From: an uncultured Muribaculaceae bacterium
GTDB lineage: Bacteria > Bacteroidota > Bacteroidia > Bacteroidales > Muribaculaceae
NCBI GenBank assembly: GCA_910579845.1
Contig: CAJTWL010000016.1
Coordinates: 1-44,594, forward strand
Direction of reading: 5' to 3'
DNA length: 44,594 bases
Under the pieces are notes generated by a model. That model was not told where the DNA came from and did not search any database. It saw nothing but the letters and a program-made list of their open reading frames with translations. The stretch's first letter is position 1. The number at the start of each line of letters is the position of its first letter. Shown in pieces: positions 8,891 through 17,874 of the stretch. The position numbers and the translations under genes are program-made.

Positions 8891-9337
8891 ATGGCAATTG
8901 AGATAGAGAGAAAGTTTCTGGTGAAGGATGAATCTTTCATTGGGTTGGCTAAATCAAGTTCCAGAATAATGCAGGGTTACCTGAACAGGGATCCGGAAAG
9001 GACAGTGCGTGTACGTACGCGTGGAGACAAGGGATATATAACCGTTAAAGGGAAAAATCATGGGTTTGTCAGAAAAGAATTTGAATATGAGATACCGTAT
9101 AATGATGCCCAGCAACTGTTAAGCTTGTGTAATCCGCCAATTCTGGAGAAGGAGAGATATATAGTGGATTATGAAGGGATGACGTGGGAAGTGGACAGGT
9201 TTTATGGCGCTCATGAAGGGCTGCTGACAGCCGAGGTTGAATTGCCGTCGGAGACGACACAAATTTCCTTACCTGATTTCATCGGTGAAGAGGTAACCGC
9301 CAATCCCGCCTATTACAACTCAAATTTGTGCAAATAA
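8891..9337 (+). CDS. CYTH domain protein (triphosphate tunnel metalloenzyme)
   Basis: Protein of 148 residues from the ATG at 8891; an in-frame TTG at 8885 is less likely. The N-terminus MAIEIERKFLV carries the ExExK signature of CYTH/triphosphate tunnel enzymes. Alternating basic strands follow (RTVRVRTRGDKGYITVKG, RKEFEYEIPY), then EKERYIVDY, WEVDRFYG and LTAEVELPSE, matching the eight-stranded tunnel. Family members hydrolyse inorganic triphosphate or act on nucleotides; which applies here is not visible. Cytosolic, no signal peptide. It follows the DUF4250 gene directly. Confidence 0.88.
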   Translation: MAIEIERKFLVKDESFIGLAKSSSRIMQGYLNRDPERTVRVRTRGDKGYITVKGKNHGFVRKEFEYEIPYNDAQQLLSLCNPPILEKERYIVDYEGMTWEVDRFYGAHEGLLTAEVELPSETTQISLPDFIGEEVTANPAYYNSNLCK

Positions 9338-9391
9338 ATAGATTCGGGATTGAGGGAAAGCAAGAGTGATATCAGTTGTGTAGGAAGGGCA

Positions 9392-11746
9392 ATGCGGAGT
9401 ATTGCCCTTATGATATTTATGCTTTTGCCTCAATATGAGCTTTTGGGAGCACTACCTCCGGCAGAGGGATCGGATATGGAGGTGAATGAGGAGAATGCGA
9501 AGGTGCGGGAGCTGCAGGAACTTGTAGTCAAGCGCAAACGACAGAAATATTCGAAAAAAAATAATCCGGCGGTAGATTTGATGCGTAAAGTGCGTGATTG
9601 CCGGAAGATAATCATTCCTGATAAACAGCCGTGGTATTCATATGACAAATATGATAAGATCATTATAGGAATAAATGATTTTGATGTAGATTTAGATAAA
9701 AGTGACGGTGTAATAGGTAAGAAGCTGAGATTCTTCTCGCAATATGTGGATACTGCCGCCTGGACTGGTAAGCGTATTCTGAATATATCCATAAAAGAGA
9801 AGTCTTCCAAGGTTTTGACAGGAGAGAAAAGAGGCGGACGCCTTGAGATTGTAGATGGTTTGCGCTCGTATGGTCTTGACGAGGCGTACAATCAGGATAA
9901 TATTCGTAAAGTAATAGAAGACGTTGTAAGGGAGGTTGATATATATTCGAATGATATAACATTGTTGCAGAATAGATTTGTCAGTCCGTTATCAGCGATA
10001 GCCGCGGATTTTTACAAATTTGAGATTACAGATACTGTCAATATGAACGGGGAGAAATGTGTTGAACTATCTTTTTATCCTCATAATCCGGAATCCATGA
10101 GCTTTAACGGCAAGTTATATATCGGAGAAAAAGATTCTCTGAAATATGTGAAAAGGGCAACCATGCGTCTCCCAAAGGCTTCAAACGTTAACTATATAGA
10201 GAATCTGTTTATTAGCCAGAACTATGATATGGATTCAAATGGAAAGAGTCATAAGACTCTTGATGACGTCTGCATTGAATTCACGGTGCTTCCCGGTACT
10301 CCTAAAATATATGGAAACCGTTTGACTGTATATTCCGGCTTCTCGGGAAATAAGACCCCGTTGCATGATTTGTATGAGTCTTATAAAGGTTCCGAAGTAA
10401 TTGCTGAAGGCGCAGATTCCAGAAATGAGGAATATTGGTCTGATCGGCGTCCATATCCTCTTTCTCGTGCACAAAACGCAATGGGCGGCATGATGAAGAG
10501 GTTTCGGGAAGAGCCGTTATTTTATTGGACCGAGAAGGTACTGGATGTCTTTGTAAACGGATATATAAAAACCGGTAATCCGAGTAAATTTGATATTGGT
10601 CCTGTCAATACGATAATAAGTTACAATAAGGCGGAAGGGGTGCGTTTACGTATCGGCGGTCTTACGACCTGTTCTCTCTCTTCGCGTTTGTTCGGAAGGG
10701 GATATGTGGCTTACGGTACCCATGACCATAAGTGGAAATACAGTGGAGAGTTTGAGTATTCATTTATTGACAAGAAGTATACATCCCGTGAGTTCCCGGT
10801 TAATTCTATACGTGCCACATATACTTATGACACTGATCAGCTTGGTCAACACTATCTGTTTACAAATCCCGACAATATGTTTCTTTCTTTTAAAAGAAAG
10901 GAGAGTGACCTGATAACTTATCGCAGACTGGGTAAGTTGGAATATAATCTTGAATTGCTCAATAATCTATCGTTTGGGGTAGAATTACGCAATGAAATTC
11001 AGGAGGCTACCGGATGGGTACCCTTTAAAAGGGGGAATGGCGTTGAAGACAGGAAATTCACACAGTCGGTAATGAAGCTGATGATCCGGTACGCACCTGG
11101 TGAAAAGTTTGTGCAGGGTATAACATCCAGACTACCGATTAATATGGATGCACCTGTATTCTTGTTGACCCATGAATTTGGTTCCAAAGGATTTCTGGGA
11201 GCTGATTTTACACTGAATAAGACGGAATTATCTATTCAGAAACGGTTTTGGTTTTCCGCATTCGGGTATACAGATATAATACTAAAGGGAGGGATATTAT
11301 GGAGCAAAGTGCCATTCCCGGTTTTATTGTGGCAGAATGCAAACTTGTCGTATACAATCCAACCGGAATCTTATTCACTGATGAATCCGATGGAGTTTGC
11401 AATGGATAAATTTGTATCCCTTGACTTTTCTTATAATATGAATGGATTGATCTTCAATCATATCCCATTGGTGAAGAAATTGAAACTTCGTGAAGTATTC
11501 ACCTTCAAAGGGTTTTACGGCAGTCTAAGCAGGAAAAACAATCCCGAATTCAATGAAGATCTTTATAGGTTTCCGTTGGAAGCGGCAACTATGCCGATGG
11601 GAAAGAAACCTTATATGGAGATAGGTGCAGGACTCGACAATATACTTACGATATTACGTGTCGATTATGTTTGGCGTCTTACTTATAGAGACCGTCCCGG
11701 TATAGACCGTCATGGTTTGCGTGTGTCTCTCCATTTCTCATTCTGA
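9392..11746 (+). CDS. DUF5686-type outer-membrane protein
   Basis: Large exported protein of about 784 residues. I choose ATG 9392 because it starts a good signal peptide (MRSIALMIFMLLPQYELLGA); an in-frame TTG at 9350 would add 14 unlikely residues. The segment KYSKKNNPAVDLMRKV followed by YDKYDKIIIGINDF is the usual DUF5686 opening. The C-terminal half has repeated amphipathic strands and ends in a Phe (RVSLHFSF), typical of an outer-membrane beta-barrel. The N-terminal carboxypeptidase-regulatory-like domain common in the family is short or missing. Function unknown. Confidence 0.82.
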   Translation: MRSIALMIFMLLPQYELLGALPPAEGSDMEVNEENAKVRELQELVVKRKRQKYSKKNNPAVDLMRKVRDCRKIIIPDKQPWYSYDKYDKIIIGINDFDVDLDKSDGVIGKKLRFFSQYVDTAAWTGKRILNISIKEKSSKVLTGEKRGGRLEIVDGLRSYGLDEAYNQDNIRKVIEDVVREVDIYSNDITLLQNRFVSPLSAIAADFYKFEITDTVNMNGEKCVELSFYPHNPESMSFNGKLYIGEKDSLKYVKRATMRLPKASNVNYIENLFISQNYDMDSNGKSHKTLDDVCIEFTVLPGTPKIYGNRLTVYSGFSGNKTPLHDLYESYKGSEVIAEGADSRNEEYWSDRRPYPLSRAQNAMGGMMKRFREEPLFYWTEKVLDVFVNGYIKTGNPSKFDIGPVNTIISYNKAEGVRLRIGGLTTCSLSSRLFGRGYVAYGTHDHKWKYSGEFEYSFIDKKYTSREFPVNSIRATYTYDTDQLGQHYLFTNPDNMFLSFKRKESDLITYRRLGKLEYNLELLNNLSFGVELRNEIQEATGWVPFKRGNGVEDRKFTQSVMKLMIRYAPGEKFVQGITSRLPINMDAPVFLLTHEFGSKGFLGADFTLNKTELSIQKRFWFSAFGYTDIILKGGILWSKVPFPVLLWQNANLSYTIQPESYSLMNPMEFAMDKFVSLDFSYNMNGLIFNHIPLVKKLKLREVFTFKGFYGSLSRKNNPEFNEDLYRFPLEAATMPMGKKPYMEIGAGLDNILTILRVDYVWRLTYRDRPGIDRHGLRVSLHFSF

Positions 11747-11823
11747 ACAGAGGGCGTGGATATTGTTGTCACCATCAATGGATAGGACCCACATATATCG
11801 CACAATTACTATATGTCTCTGTG

Positions 11824-11852
11824 TTGATAATCGGGAAAAATAATTAATTTTG
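11824..11852 (+). promoter_or_regulatory. Bacteroidota-type promoter for the LysM gene
   Basis: A -7 element TAATTTTG (11845-11852) fits TAnnTTTG; a TTG at 11824-11826 sits 18 nt upstream as a possible -33 element. The start codon is 27 nt downstream. Confidence 0.5.
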
Positions 11853-11878
11853 TAGATTAGTACAAATGTGTCTGATTT

Positions 11879-13840
11879 ATGATTGATAGATTGCTTAAAC
11901 TCGCATCTGTAGTCTTTGTGACCGGTATGGTCGCTTTTGCTTCTTACGCCGCTCCGGTTAATCTCCCCAAGGTAGAGATACTTGGAAAGAATTACTATGT
12001 GTATCAGGCTAAAAAGGGAGACTCTCTGTTTGGGATATCCCGCCAGTTTGGTTGGGATTATACTTTATTGCAGAATCTTAACCCTAAAGCCACTTCTCCC
12101 ATGAATAAGGGATTGAAGATTTATTATCCGGTACAGTCGCTTGATGAAGCCTCTGATGCGGTAGAGAATCTAAACGATAACGATACCTCATGTTCAAAGC
12201 TTGATCATAAAATCAAGCGGGGTGACACTCTGTATGCTATTTCGAGAATGTATGGTGTTCCCGTGGAAAAACTGATCGCTCTTAATCCCGGAAGCGGACA
12301 AGGAATCAGGGAGGGAGAGACACTCATAATCAGAGATGAGAAATCCCAAGTTGGTAACGATACAGCTAATGCTGGTTTCTATAAGATTAAAAAAGGTGAT
12401 ACACTGTATGGCGTTGCCAAAAGGAACGAAACTACAGTTGCGGCAATTATGAAAGCGAATCCAGGAGTATCTGAGTCCAATTTCAGAATCGGTGAAATTA
12501 TCAGGCTGCCGGAACCCGGAACCGGTCTAAAAAAGGTTGAGACAACAGTAGAGGAGGAGCGTTTGTCGGCAATTGATACATATAAGGTTACCAAGAATGA
12601 CACATGGGAGACAATCTCAGAAAAGACCGGTGCTGATGTTCAGGATATAAAAGATCTGAACAAGGACAAGGGAGACAAACTGAAAAACAAATCTTTGATT
12701 TCTATTCCGAAGATTGAGACAGTGAAAGTTGATACCGTGTTAATAGATAATGATCCGCGTGAGCTTTCTGAAGAGGGTATTAAAGAGATTTATGAGGATG
12801 TACATGGAATTAACGATTCGATCAACATACAGGGTGTAAGTGTCGTATTGCTTCTTTCAGAGCCGACTACGAAGAAAGATCTGGAGTTTACAAGAGGAGT
12901 TATGTCGGGTCTCGATTTTCTTAAGAATAAGAATGTAGATGTAAAGTTCACAGTACTTGACGGAAACCGTACGTCTACTGATATTCTCACAGATCTCTCT
13001 GATCTACATCCCGATATCGTTTTCCTTACAACCGAAAAGGGAATACCGGCTTATCTTTCGGAATATGCTGAAATAAGTCAGACACCTATGGTCAACACTT
13101 TTGATGTGCGTAACGAACTCTTCAACAACAATCCGTATATTATCCAACTGCTTACGCCTTCGCAGTATTTCAACGATGAGATTTCGGCGGATGTCGCGCA
13201 ACGATATTCTGATTACACTCTGATTTTTGTGGGTGGTAATGATTCATCTGATCAGATTGCACAGTCAATAAAAGAGAGATGGATCCCGTCAAGGGTTAAG
13301 AATCTCTCTATAGAAGGTCTGAAACAGGCAAGCTTTAAGCCGGACGGCAAATTCCTATTCTATGGTTATCCGGTGAAGAAAGAGGATATCATTGAATTGA
13401 CAGAGGTTGTCGGAGGTATCCGTGAGAAATATCCGATGGCGGATATTGCGACACTCGGACGCCCTAACTGGATAGTGTTTGATGAGTCTCTTGCCGAGAA
13501 ATTTCATGATGCCAATGTTGCGATACCTTCCAGATTCTTCTATGATGAGGAGTCTCCTGAAACACAGATATTCAATCGACATTATAAATATCTGTTTGAC
13601 CGGGAGCCCTCGAAATCTTATCCGACATACGCGGCTGTAGGTTATGATTGTTCACTCTACTTTATTCCGCAGTTTGTTGCGACAAACGGTGATATAAACA
13701 GATTTGACAGATCAGATAGGGGATCGCAGAATGAATATGAACTATACAGACCAGCCAATTGGTCTGGGCTTCTGAATCCGATTGTATATCTCGTGAGATT
13801 CACACCTTATGGTACAATAGAAAAAAATATTGTTAAATAA
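11879..13840 (+). CDS. LysM-repeat protein with periplasmic receptor-like domain
   Basis: Exported protein of 653 residues. A signal peptide (about 1-25) is followed by four LysM-like repeats: KKGDSLFGISRQFGWDYTLL, KRGDTLYAISRMYGVPVEKL, KKGDTLYGVAKRNETTVAAI and a weaker KNDTWETISEKTGADVQDI (about residues 41-280). The rest (about 315-645) resembles a type I periplasmic receptor or branched-chain amino-acid binding fold (SVVLLLSEPTT, DIVFLTTEKGIPAYLSEYAEISQTPMVN in parts). It probably binds peptidoglycan and senses or scaffolds in the periplasm; no ligand can be named. The PorT-like gene starts 8 bases after its stop, so they form an operon. Confidence 0.82.
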   Translation: MIDRLLKLASVVFVTGMVAFASYAAPVNLPKVEILGKNYYVYQAKKGDSLFGISRQFGWDYTLLQNLNPKATSPMNKGLKIYYPVQSLDEASDAVENLNDNDTSCSKLDHKIKRGDTLYAISRMYGVPVEKLIALNPGSGQGIREGETLIIRDEKSQVGNDTANAGFYKIKKGDTLYGVAKRNETTVAAIMKANPGVSESNFRIGEIIRLPEPGTGLKKVETTVEEERLSAIDTYKVTKNDTWETISEKTGADVQDIKDLNKDKGDKLKNKSLISIPKIETVKVDTVLIDNDPRELSEEGIKEIYEDVHGINDSINIQGVSVVLLLSEPTTKKDLEFTRGVMSGLDFLKNKNVDVKFTVLDGNRTSTDILTDLSDLHPDIVFLTTEKGIPAYLSEYAEISQTPMVNTFDVRNELFNNNPYIIQLLTPSQYFNDEISADVAQRYSDYTLIFVGGNDSSDQIAQSIKERWIPSRVKNLSIEGLKQASFKPDGKFLFYGYPVKKEDIIELTEVVGGIREKYPMADIATLGRPNWIVFDESLAEKFHDANVAIPSRFFYDEESPETQIFNRHYKYLFDREPSKSYPTYAAVGYDCSLYFIPQFVATNGDINRFDRSDRGSQNEYELYRPANWSGLLNPIVYLVRFTPYGTIEKNIVK

Positions 13841-13848
13841 CGAATACC

Positions 13849-14541
13849 ATGAAGAAATCGGCAGTTGTAGCTTCAGTAGTATTGATTCTGGCTGTAATGT
13901 GTAGTATCAGATCATATTCGCAGACACATTATGCTTCAAATGTCTCGTTTGGCGTGAAGGGGGGAGTGGATCTGTCAAGAATATCTTTTACTCCAAGTGT
14001 GAAGCAGAGTTTTAATATGGGCTATAATGGGGGAGTGACGTTCCGGTATATAGAAGAAAACCATTTCGGACTGATAGCCGAAGTTAATTTTGAGCAGAGA
14101 GGCTGGAAAGAGGATTTTGAGGAATACCCGTTTGAATACAGTCGCACTGTCAATTATATCCAGATACCGTTTCTTGCCCATATATATTTCGGCAGGAGAG
14201 GCAGATTTTTTTTCAATGCCGGACCGGAGATCGGTTTCAAGATAGGTGAATCCACATCAGCCAATTTCGATTATAATAATCTGTCGTCTGTTAAAGATTT
14301 TCCCTCAGGTTTACGCACCACTTATCAGTATCAGCTTGCTGCGGAGAATAAGTTTGATTATGGCATTTCCGCCGGATTGGGAGGGGAGTTCAATCTTAAT
14401 AAGCGTAATTCCATCTATATCGAGGGTCGTTTCTATTATGGACTCGGGAATGTATTGAAGTCGGGCAGACGGGAACTGTTCAGAGGATCGAATTCAATGT
14501 CTATAATGGCAAGCGTAGGCTACTGGTTCCGCGTCAAATAA
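13849..14541 (+). CDS. PorT-like outer-membrane beta-barrel protein
   Basis: Protein of 230 residues with a Sec signal peptide (MKKSAVVASVVLILAVMCSI, cleavage after SYSQ or nearby). The mature part is a series of amphipathic strands: SFGVKGGVDLSRISF, GYNGGVTFRYIEENHFGLIAEVNF, TVNYIQIPFLAHIYFG, FFFNAGPEIGFKIG and a final strand SIMASVGYWFRVK. This fits the small barrel group annotated as PorT family or outer-membrane beta-barrel proteins. PorT itself is linked to type IX secretion, but the fold is shared by many proteins, so that role is not claimed. It contains an intact T8 run, a useful contrast to the interrupted genes elsewhere. Confidence 0.8.
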   Translation: MKKSAVVASVVLILAVMCSIRSYSQTHYASNVSFGVKGGVDLSRISFTPSVKQSFNMGYNGGVTFRYIEENHFGLIAEVNFEQRGWKEDFEEYPFEYSRTVNYIQIPFLAHIYFGRRGRFFFNAGPEIGFKIGESTSANFDYNNLSSVKDFPSGLRTTYQYQLAAENKFDYGISAGLGGEFNLNKRNSIYIEGRFYYGLGNVLKSGRRELFRGSNSMSIMASVGYWFRVK

Positions 14542-14561
14542 CAGAAAGGATGATTCAAAGT

Positions 14562-14590
14562 AACGGCTTCTGTCTTTAAGAGGAGCCGTT
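14562..14590. terminator. Bidirectional terminator between the barrel gene and cdsA
   Basis: AACGGCT (14562-14568) pairs with AGCCGTT (14584-14590), loop 15 nt with some further pairing, T-rich on the + side; it lies between convergent genes. Confidence 0.65.
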
Positions 14591-14607
14591 CTTCTTCTAT
14601 GTAGTTT

Positions 14608-15411
14608 TTATAGTGTTACGAGTATCATGTAGATCATTGCGGCAGGAGCGACCAATAGCAGGGAGTCGATTCTGTCGAGGATGCCGCCGTGTCCCGGAAT
14701 GATGTTGCCGGAATCTTTGATGTGAAGTGTGCGTTTGACCAGAGATTCCACAAGGTCTCCCCATGTAGAGAAGATTGTTGTGATAAGTCCGAGTCCGATC
14801 CATATCCAGATATTATGATGCCATCCGAAGAAATCCTGACAATATGTGCCAAAAAGATAAGCGGCTATAAGGCTGAATACAAGACCTCCGAAAAAACCTT
14901 CCCATGATTTCTTTGGAGATATCCGTTCAAAAAGACGGTGTCTGCCGAGTGTACATCCGGTGACGAATGCTCCTGTGTCATTAATCCAGATCAGGAAGAA
15001 GATAGCCATCAGTATCATTGGTGAATAGAACCAGGTTGCAATCAAAACCATGCATCCCAGAGGTAAACCGATATAAAGTTGTCCGAAAAATGACTCTGAT
15101 AGACTTCTTAAAGGATTATCCTCATTTATGTATAGTTCGACAATAAGGCGTAATATCAGGACGCCTATCCATATCGGAATGGAAACAATATACGGAGATA
15201 CACATAAAGCCAACACACCGGAAATATCCAGCAATATTACAGGTATGTGTCCGGATGTAAGGTTGCCGCATATTTTTGTGAATTCGAGAATGCCAAGAAC
15301 ACCGAATAAAGCGGCGAGAGCTGTTACGGTATCTGTTCCGAACCAGATGGCGGTAATAATTATGGCGCAATATATTAAACCGGAGAGGGTGCGTACAAGT
15401 AATTTCTTCAT
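14608..15411 (-). CDS. cdsA: Phosphatidate cytidylyltransferase
   Basis: Inner-membrane enzyme of 267 residues that makes CDP-diacylglycerol from phosphatidic acid and CTP, the branch point of phospholipid synthesis. About seven hydrophobic segments are visible. The CDS signature is complete at the C-terminal end: SLVKRTLHIKDSGNIIPGHG then GILDRID (about 223-249), preceded by SPKKSWEGFFGG (165-176) and INDTGAFVTG (143-152). The gene is divergent from umuC and convergent with the barrel gene, and has its own promoter. Confidence 0.95.
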   Translation of the reverse strand: MKKLLVRTLSGLIYCAIIITAIWFGTDTVTALAALFGVLGILEFTKICGNLTSGHIPVILLDISGVLALCVSPYIVSIPIWIGVLILRLIVELYINEDNPLRSLSESFFGQLYIGLPLGCMVLIATWFYSPMILMAIFFLIWINDTGAFVTGCTLGRHRLFERISPKKSWEGFFGGLVFSLIAAYLFGTYCQDFFGWHHNIWIWIGLGLITTIFSTWGDLVESLVKRTLHIKDSGNIIPGHGGILDRIDSLLLVAPAAMIYMILVTL

Positions 15412-15426
15412 GAATTATATTTTTTA

Positions 15427-15458
15427 CAAATATAAAATGATTAAATTTGTTATGCAAA
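15427..15458 (-). promoter_or_regulatory. Bacteroidota-type promoter for cdsA
   Basis: On the minus strand TTTG (15458-15455), a 20-nt spacer and TATATTTG (15434-15427) match the TTTG-N19/20-TAnnTTTG consensus; the cdsA start is 15 nt further. Confidence 0.75.
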
Positions 15459-15515
15459 AGAAGAGACTGTAAATAAGCATCTATCTCACAAAAATTAGTT
15501 TCTGAAAGAGGATAA

Positions 15516-16763
15516 ATGATAGGATTGGTGGATTGCAATAATTTTTTTGTATCTTGCGAGAGGTCTGTAAATCCGGCTCTTGACGGAGTGCCAGTGGTCG
15601 TGCTCAGCAATAATGACGGCTGTGTTGTTGCAAGAAGCAATGAGTCAAAAAGAATGGGTGTGAGGATGGGACAGCCTGCATTCGAGATTAAGGATCTTAT
15701 CAGTTCCGGCAAGATATTGGCTTTATCGGGGAATCATCTTTTTTATCGGGAGAAAAGTATGAGGGTGCACGATATATTCCGACGGTTTGTTCCTACCACA
15801 ATAGATTATTCTGTAGATGAATCCTTTCTTGATGTGAACGGTATTCCGCTGGAAGCGCTCGGGGAGATAGGAGATGCGATATATGCTGCGTGTCGAGAAG
15901 AGGAGCGTATACCGGTAACTATAGGTTTCGCACCGACAAAAACATTGGCAAAGATCACCACTGAAGTCGGTAAAAAGAGGGGAGAGCGGGTGACTGTACA
16001 TCCTGTGGCGGAAGATTTGTTTGACATTATGGAAAAGATTCCGATATGGAATCTATGGGGGATGGGTAGAAAACTGTCTAAACGAATGTATGGATTTGGA
16101 GTCACGACAATCGGAGATTTCAGGCGGAAACCTCTTGTTTGGGTTAGAAAACAGCTGGGAGTGGTCGGAGAGAGAAGCTGGCTTGAATTGAATGGTACTT
16201 CATGCATTGAGCTGGAGCATGTTTCCCGTCCGCTTCAGGATTCAATAAGCGAGACCCGTACTTTTCCTGAGGATGTGGATGATTTTGACTACTTGCGTGC
16301 ACGTATCGTCATTTATTGTGCCGATGTGTGTCGTCGCCTTCGCAAAATGGAAGGAGTGTGCGGGGCGTTGACAGTGTTCCTTAGAACGAACAGATTTCAT
16401 ATTGAGCGAGGCTGTTATTCTCCGGAGATAACTGTTGAGTTTGATCCGGGTGTTGATGACACATCTGTAGTGGCTTCTGCGGCCATAGAAGCGCTTAAGG
16501 CTATTTATAATCCGGCTTTCAAATATAAGCGGGCAGGTGTTGTGCTATCTAAGATTACCGGGAAAGGAGTGTCTGCACCATCTTTGTTCGATAATGTGCA
16601 GGAGGAGAATCTGCGTATCATGAAGCATGGTAATTTGATGAAAACTATAGACAGACTCAATTCTGATGTTTCGAGACAAACATTAAAACTTGCATCTGAG
16701 CTTACAAAATCAGATAATGGTCATAACGACGGATATTCATCCTCTTTTGGAGCACCAAAATAG
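15516..16763 (+). CDS. umuC: Y-family DNA polymerase, UmuC-like
   Basis: Translesion DNA polymerase subunit of 415 residues. The catalytic palm is intact: Asp6 in MIGLVDCNNFFVSCERS and Asp101-Glu102 in DYSVDESFLDVNG. VLSNNDGCVVARSNESKRMG and the helix-hairpin-helix-like region around IWNLWGMGRKLSKRMYG are typical. The C-terminal end (SLFDNVQEENLRIMKHGNLM) matches UmuC. A purine-rich GAAAGAGG stands just before the ATG. In E. coli UmuC works with UmuD', yet no umuD-like gene lies beside it here: upstream is divergent cdsA and downstream a decayed region. Confidence 0.93.
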   Translation: MIGLVDCNNFFVSCERSVNPALDGVPVVVLSNNDGCVVARSNESKRMGVRMGQPAFEIKDLISSGKILALSGNHLFYREKSMRVHDIFRRFVPTTIDYSVDESFLDVNGIPLEALGEIGDAIYAACREEERIPVTIGFAPTKTLAKITTEVGKKRGERVTVHPVAEDLFDIMEKIPIWNLWGMGRKLSKRMYGFGVTTIGDFRRKPLVWVRKQLGVVGERSWLELNGTSCIELEHVSRPLQDSISETRTFPEDVDDFDYLRARIVIYCADVCRRLRKMEGVCGALTVFLRTNRFHIERGCYSPEITVEFDPGVDDTSVVASAAIEALKAIYNPAFKYKRAGVVLSKITGKGVSAPSLFDNVQEENLRIMKHGNLMKTIDRLNSDVSRQTLKLASELTKSDNGHNDGYSSSFGAPK

Positions 16764-17018
16764 CGTCAAGTAAACGCTTCCCATTACGTCTGCATTTCCC
16801 CACACTCTTCCCCACAGGGCTTCTGCATAGAGTTTTGCGATTGCTAAAGTAAAACTTTTTACGTTGTAAAGCAATAGGTCGGACAAAATAAATACGTTTC
16901 CCAGGTCATGCCCAATATGGTTCCCGATATTGGATACACCAGTCCCCAATAGTAATTTTGTATTGTGGGATACTGAACTCTTAGCTATATTTACAAATTT
17001 GTTTAACTTTGCACATAT
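16764..17018. other. Decayed-looking intergenic stretch after umuC
   Basis: About 255 bases with no convincing gene. A minus-strand open frame (16737-17081) crosses it and the end of umuC but overlaps the ATPase remnant and shows no family. The last 40 bases hold the promoter for the vsr region. Confidence 0.4.
16981..17011 (+). promoter_or_regulatory. Probable promoter for the ATPase remnant and vsr
   Basis: TAACTTTG (17004-17011) fits the TAnnTTTG element; TTAG at 16981-16984, 19 nt upstream, is a one-mismatch match to TTTG. Transcription would start near the remnant's ATG at 17019. Confidence 0.5.
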
Positions 17019-17120
17019 ATGCAAATGAGAAGCGAGACGCATATTGATATGTATGATGATAGGTTGGAAATATACTCTCAAGGAGGTATGAGGGATTTTT
17101 TGACAGGATATGATATGTAG
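17019..17120 (+). pseudogene. Remnant of an AlbA_2/HATPase-type ATP-binding regulator
   Basis: A 33-residue open frame, MQMRSETHIDMYDDRLEIYS then QGGM, ends soon after. The core is the conserved strand-turn of the C-terminal ATPase-like domain of 'putative DNA-binding/ATP-binding' transcriptional regulators (usual form: SEIHIDIFDDRLEIYSPGGMP). Family members are about 400 residues or more, so only a small internal piece survives, here placed right behind a promoter and 9 bases before vsr. It could be translated as a micro-ORF leader of vsr, but it is best read as a gene fragment left by a deletion. Confidence 0.65.
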
Positions 17121-17129
17121 TTCTATGAT

Positions 17130-17636
17130 ATGGACAAACTAACCAAAGAGCAGAGGCATCGCTGTATGTCAGCAATAAAAGGGAAGAACACAAAGCCGGA
17201 ATTGCTGGTACGGAAGTTCTTGTTTAGTCGTGGTTTCCGGTATAGATTGAATCACCCGCGACTTCCCGGACATCCGGATATTGTATTGCGCAAATACAGG
17301 ACGGTTATCTTTGTAAATGGTTGTTTTTGGCATGGTCATGAAGGATGTAAGTATTATGTACTTCCCAAAACGAATGTAGACTTCTGGCAGAATAAAATTG
17401 AAAGAAATCGGAAAAGAGATTTGGGGGAACGGCAAAAACTCGCTTCTATGGGCTGGCATTGCATTACGGTTTGGGAATGTCAACTGAAACCGAAAGTACG
17501 CCAACAGACTTTAAGGGCATTAGAATATACACTTTGTAATATATTTCTGGAGGATATAAGAATCAGGCATTACGAAACAACTGAAGAAGACCCAATGGTG
17601 GCAGAGCCCGATGCAGAATACGGCATTAATTCTTAG
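17130..17636 (+). CDS. vsr: Very short patch repair endonuclease (Vsr)
   Basis: DNA mismatch endonuclease of 168 residues that nicks beside T:G mismatches formed when 5-methylcytosine deaminates. Motifs: MSAIKGKNTKPELLVRKFLF, GHPDIVL with the metal-binding Asp50, FVNGCFWHGHEGCKYYVLPK (cysteine/histidine zinc-site pattern and aromatic wedge) and NRKRDLGE. A C-terminal extension of about 30 residues (after VWECQLK and one helix) is acidic and unusual. Vsr normally travels with a DNA cytosine methyltransferase, but none is in this window; its partner may have been lost, or it serves a methylase elsewhere. Confidence 0.93.
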   Translation: MDKLTKEQRHRCMSAIKGKNTKPELLVRKFLFSRGFRYRLNHPRLPGHPDIVLRKYRTVIFVNGCFWHGHEGCKYYVLPKTNVDFWQNKIERNRKRDLGERQKLASMGWHCITVWECQLKPKVRQQTLRALEYTLCNIFLEDIRIRHYETTEEDPMVAEPDAEYGINS

Positions 17637-17787
17637 AAACTGTTTAAATATTAAGGATTCTCTTCACCGACAAAGCCGGTTATGTAACGGTTAATAATTC
17701 TACAATGCAGGTTGTATCGGATGGTTGGGAGGGCGGTTTGTCCTCAAGCCTCCAAAATGTAGCCGGGTATTTCCTTGTAGAGTAGTA

Positions 17788-17806
17788 GGAGTTTGGGACA
17801 AACTCC
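17788..17806. repeat. Perfect short hairpin in vsr-fcl intergenic region
   Basis: GGAGTTTG-GGA-CAAACTCC is a perfect 8-bp stem with a 3-nt loop between convergent vsr and fcl. It may act as a terminator although no T tract follows on either side. Confidence 0.4.
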
Positions 17807-17874
17807 GCTCCCAAAAGTCCGGTAACAGCTTGATAAATAAACTTTGTTTTAATTGAACAGCAATAAAATAGAGG

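Noticed and set aside
16737..17081. 114-residue minus-strand open frame after umuC
   Set aside because: It overlaps the end of umuC and the better-supported ATPase remnant, shows no family pattern, and its part over the promoter is low complexity.
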